Source: JBMNFB01 sp050949085 (GTDB taxonomy: Bacteria; Bacillota; UBA994; UBA5500). From it: a stretch of 64,000 bases of DNA. Shown in pieces: positions 62,120 to 64,000 of this stretch. Under the pieces are notes generated by a model that did not search any database, was not told the origin of the DNA, and saw nothing but the letters and a program-made list of their open reading frames with translations. The stretch covers positions 248,001 to 312,000 of the forward strand of contig JBMNFB010000001.1 in assembly GCA_050949085.1 (NCBI GenBank). The letters run 5' to 3'. Numbering within the stretch: the stretch's first letter is position 1; each line of letters begins with the position of its first letter. The translations under genes and the position numbers were made by a program.

Positions 62120-62443
62120 ATGATCACTGCACTCAGGAAGACTGAGCTTTGGGGAAGCGCGCTCCTGGCTATGGCACTATTCCTTCTGATTGGTTCCATA
62201 GCATCATGGCGCAATTTCTTTCCCTTTGTCCATTGGTTTAACGCGTTGTCGGTGATTACCTGGGCTGTGGCTCTGTATATATCATGGACAAAGTCCTGGA
62301 ACGAAGATAAAGGCAGGCTTGTCTCTATCCTGGTAGTCGTTTCTGCACTCCCGCACACGATCTGTTCCCTGCTAAGCTATGGCTCTATGGTCTGCTTAGG
62401 GGTTTCAATGGTGATTGTTGTCGCGTTGAGAAGGGTCAGGTGA
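62120..62443 (+). CDS. Hypothetical multi-pass membrane protein (107 aa)
   Basis: ATG 62120 with AGGAGGAGAG upstream opens a 107-residue frame. It has four hydrophobic stretches: SALLAMALFLLIGSIASW, ALSVITWAVALYISW, LVSILVVVSALPHTI and SMVCLGVSMVIVVAL. Basic residues at both ends (MITALRKTE and RRVR) fit cytoplasmic termini. No family recognised. Codon use is less GC-biased than its neighbours, so it may be a recent arrival. It sits between the pnp terminator and ylxY. Confidence 0.7.
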   Translation: MITALRKTELWGSALLAMALFLLIGSIASWRNFFPFVHWFNALSVITWAVALYISWTKSWNEDKGRLVSILVVVSALPHTICSLLSYGSMVCLGVSMVIVVALRRVR

Positions 62444-62588
62444 CCCCGCCTGCTCGATTCCCCTGACCTGCCTGTCAGCAACAGGGGAGAGCCTGGGTTC
62501 GGTGCCCGGTGCCCCTGTGAGGCATAAACCCGCAGCTTGACCAATAACCCTCTTACAGAGTTATCTCTGTCTGAAGGAGGCGCATTGG

Positions 62589-63587
62589 GTGCGAAAGGTA
62601 GGGGCCTTTGTTGTTATGGTTCTGTTGGGTGCTGCAGTCGCAGGCGCCGGGCTCTTCTGGCTCGGAAGGGACCGGGAACCGCGCTCGGCCAGGGGGGTTG
62701 TGCTTCACCTCTCCGACAACGAGCAGCTCGCCGTGGGGGAGATGACGGAGGAGGCCCTGTTGGCCCTGTTGTCCCTCTACGCCGAGGCCGTGGCCGAGCC
62801 TGCTCTCCAGCCGTATATCGAGCCGGTGACCAAAGGGGTGATTCCCGGCCTTTGTGGGCGGAAACTTGACCTCTCAGCCACGGCAGCAGCAGTGATGCTG
62901 GCGGCACCCGACAGCGTAGTTCCGGCTCAATATGTGCCGATCTATCCCCAGTCGCTCTATGACTATGCGCGTTACCCCATCTATCAGGGCAACCCGGCCC
63001 GTCAGGAGATCGCTCTGGTCATCAACGTTGCCTGGGGCAACGAGAACTTGCCGCCGATGCTGGAAACTCTGCGTCGCGAGCAGGTGCGCGCCTCGTTTTT
63101 CCTGGTGGGGCGCTGGGTTGCCAAGAACGAAGACCTGGTGAGGGCCATCGCCGCTGACGGGCATGAGTTTGGCAACCACGCCTACTCTGATCCCCACCTG
63201 CCGCAGCTGGATCGTGAAGGCATCGCCAGGGAGATCACCGCCACCAGCGAGGCGATCCAGCGATTCGTTGACGCTCCCGTTCGCTTCTTTAGCCCCCCCT
63301 ATAACGACTTCGACCAGAAAGTGCTGGACGTGGCCAGTGAACTGGGTTATCTGACGGTGCTCTGCAGTCTGGACACCGCCGACTGGCTGCGGCCGGGCGT
63401 AGACCGGATCGTACGGCGCATTGTGCCGCGGGCGCACAACGGCGCCATCGTGCTGATGCATCCGACGGAGCAGACGCCGGCCGCGCTGGAGCAGATTATC
63501 GTCGGACTGAAGGAGACAGGATATAGATTGGTACCGGTGGGAGAGCTGATCGCGCCGCTCCCCGGGGACGACCAGATTCCTCGTTAA
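62589..63587 (+). CDS. YlxY-type polysaccharide deacetylase-like protein
   Basis: A 332-residue protein with an N-terminal membrane anchor (VGAFVVMVLLGAAVAGAGLFWLG) and a C-terminal NodB fold from about residue 140. The first catalytic block, normally TFDDGP, reads VINVAWGNENLPPML, without the Asp pair, as in B. subtilis YlxY encoded just after pnp. The metal-binding His block GHEFGNHAYSDPHL is retained. It is therefore an extracytoplasmic protein of uncertain deacetylase activity, tied by family to sporulation or cell wall. GTG 62589 follows GAAGGAGG. Confidence 0.88.
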   Translation: MRKVGAFVVMVLLGAAVAGAGLFWLGRDREPRSARGVVLHLSDNEQLAVGEMTEEALLALLSLYAEAVAEPALQPYIEPVTKGVIPGLCGRKLDLSATAAAVMLAAPDSVVPAQYVPIYPQSLYDYARYPIYQGNPARQEIALVINVAWGNENLPPMLETLRREQVRASFFLVGRWVAKNEDLVRAIAADGHEFGNHAYSDPHLPQLDREGIAREITATSEAIQRFVDAPVRFFSPPYNDFDQKVLDVASELGYLTVLCSLDTADWLRPGVDRIVRRIVPRAHNGAIVLMHPTEQTPAALEQIIVGLKETGYRLVPVGELIAPLPGDDQIPR

Positions 63588-63636
63588 CCCGAGCTGAGCA
63601 ACCCGGGAAGTACAATTCGCTGGAGGAGGAAAACGC

Positions 63637-64000
63637 ATGCGCCGGCGTCTGGTAGAGGTCACTACCCTACTGCTTCTCATCTGCAGCTTCAGCCAGCCAG
63701 CAGCGGCCGTTCCAGTCAGGATCGGGCTGACGACGCTGACCGGCCCCTGGCTGATCGAGGGACCGGCCAGGCTGACGGCGGCTGGCACCGATTTTGCCAG
63801 CCTGAGCATCATGCTTGAGCCTGGTCAGCAGGCAGTTGTGTTTGCCGGACACCGGGAGTATGTCTACCTGCGGACCGGAAGCTGGGCTGAGGCACAAGTC
63901 AGCTGGGCGACCCTGCGCGCAGCCGGTATCAGGGCGGACATCCGGCAGATCGGGCCCTGGTTTGACGTCGTTCCCCTCGCCCAGCAGGCGCAGCTTCCGC
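63637..64000 (+). CDS. Secreted protein, N-terminal part (possible SpoIID/LytB-like)
   Basis: From ATG 63637, with TGGAGGAGGA upstream, 121 codons run to the window end. A signal peptide spans about residues 1-25 (MRRRLVEVTTLLLLICSFS, then AAA). It is followed by VPVRIGLTTLTGPWLIEG, a start resembling SpoIID/LytB-type proteins (which open with xVRVGL). The catalytic region is not in the window, so the family call is tentative. It lies 49 bases after the YlxY gene and may share its transcript; in B. subtilis the M16 peptidase gene occupies this place. Confidence 0.6.
   Translation, partial: MRRRLVEVTTLLLLICSFSQPAAAVPVRIGLTTLTGPWLIEGPARLTAAGTDFASLSIMLEPGQQAVVFAGHREYVYLRTGSWAEAQVSWATLRAAGIRADIRQIGPWFDVVPLAQQAQLP

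Noticed and set aside
1..64000. tRNA, rRNA or prophage genes
   Set aside because: No cloverleaf, rRNA core sequence, or phage structural or integrase gene was recognised; xerC is the housekeeping recombinase by context.

Overview
The window is a 64 kb stretch of a chromosome of moderately high G+C from a member of the Bacillota (Firmicutes), probably an endospore-former. The evidence is the gene order and families: rpmF-plsX-acpP-rnc-smc-ftsY-ylxM-ffh-rpsP-khpA-ylqD-rimM-trmD-rplS-lepB-rbgA-rnhB-yraN, then dprA-topA-trmFO-xerC-hslV-hslU-codY-rpsB-tsf-pyrH-frr-uppS-cdsA-dxr-rseP-ispG and rimP-nusA-ylxR-ylxQ-infB-rbfA-nrnA-truB-ribF-rpsO-pnp-ylxY. This is the Bacillus/Clostridia backbone and includes the Firmicutes-specific CodY, SpoVS, YlxM, YlqD and YlxY. 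The genus cannot be fixed from the sequence. Strong Shine-Dalgarno sites, frequent GTG and TTG starts and textbook sigma-A promoters and terminators are visible. No rRNA, tRNA, CRISPR array or prophage was seen.

Layout. 1-572: the 5' part of tmcAL on the minus strand, divergent from ackA. 0.6-5.6 kb: acetate kinase, the DUF177-rpmF pair, plsX, acpP, rnc and an inserted spoVS unit. 5.7-12 kb: chromosome condensation and the SRP system (smc, ftsY, ylxM, ffh). 12-17.4 kb: small translation and ribosome-assembly genes plus signal peptidase and RNase HII. 17.4-33.4 kb is the accessory zone, where the usual yraN-comM-dprA neighbourhood is opened by about 16 kb. It holds a REP/MITE-like element, an oligoendopeptidase F, a MerR-TipAS drug sensor with a classic 19-bp-spacer promoter, a broken Cys-rich gene, DUF1848, an inverted comM, an intracellular GH29 fucosidase, a MATE pump, an archaeal/fungal-type aspartate-semialdehyde dehydrogenase, a flavoprotein, a triple NlpC/P60 protein and a separate-gene version of D-glutamate cyclase (DUF1445 + DUF4392). 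33.4-50.2 kb: the dprA to ispG backbone (DNA uptake, topoisomerase, tRNA methylation, HslVU, CodY, translation factors, isoprenoid and envelope-lipid synthesis). 50.2-51.2 kb: a small glycosyltransferase and a threefold double-hairpin repeat, where proS-polC often sit in relatives. 51.2-64 kb: rimP to pnp, small membrane and hypothetical genes, ylxY and the start of a secreted protein.

How it works together: most genes form operons for translation, ribosome maturation, membrane protein targeting and RNA turnover, separated by clear intrinsic terminators. uppS, cdsA, dxr, rseP and ispG supply the isoprenoid carrier and phospholipid precursors and regulate membrane proteolysis. No large undescribed system is obvious. 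The most unusual items are the triple NlpC/P60 protein with two degenerate catalytic centres, the triplicated double hairpin before rimP, the REP-like element before pepF, the small coupled ORF between frr and uppS, an UppS with an altered RTSGE motif, and decayed coding remnants next to pepF and the DUF1848 gene.
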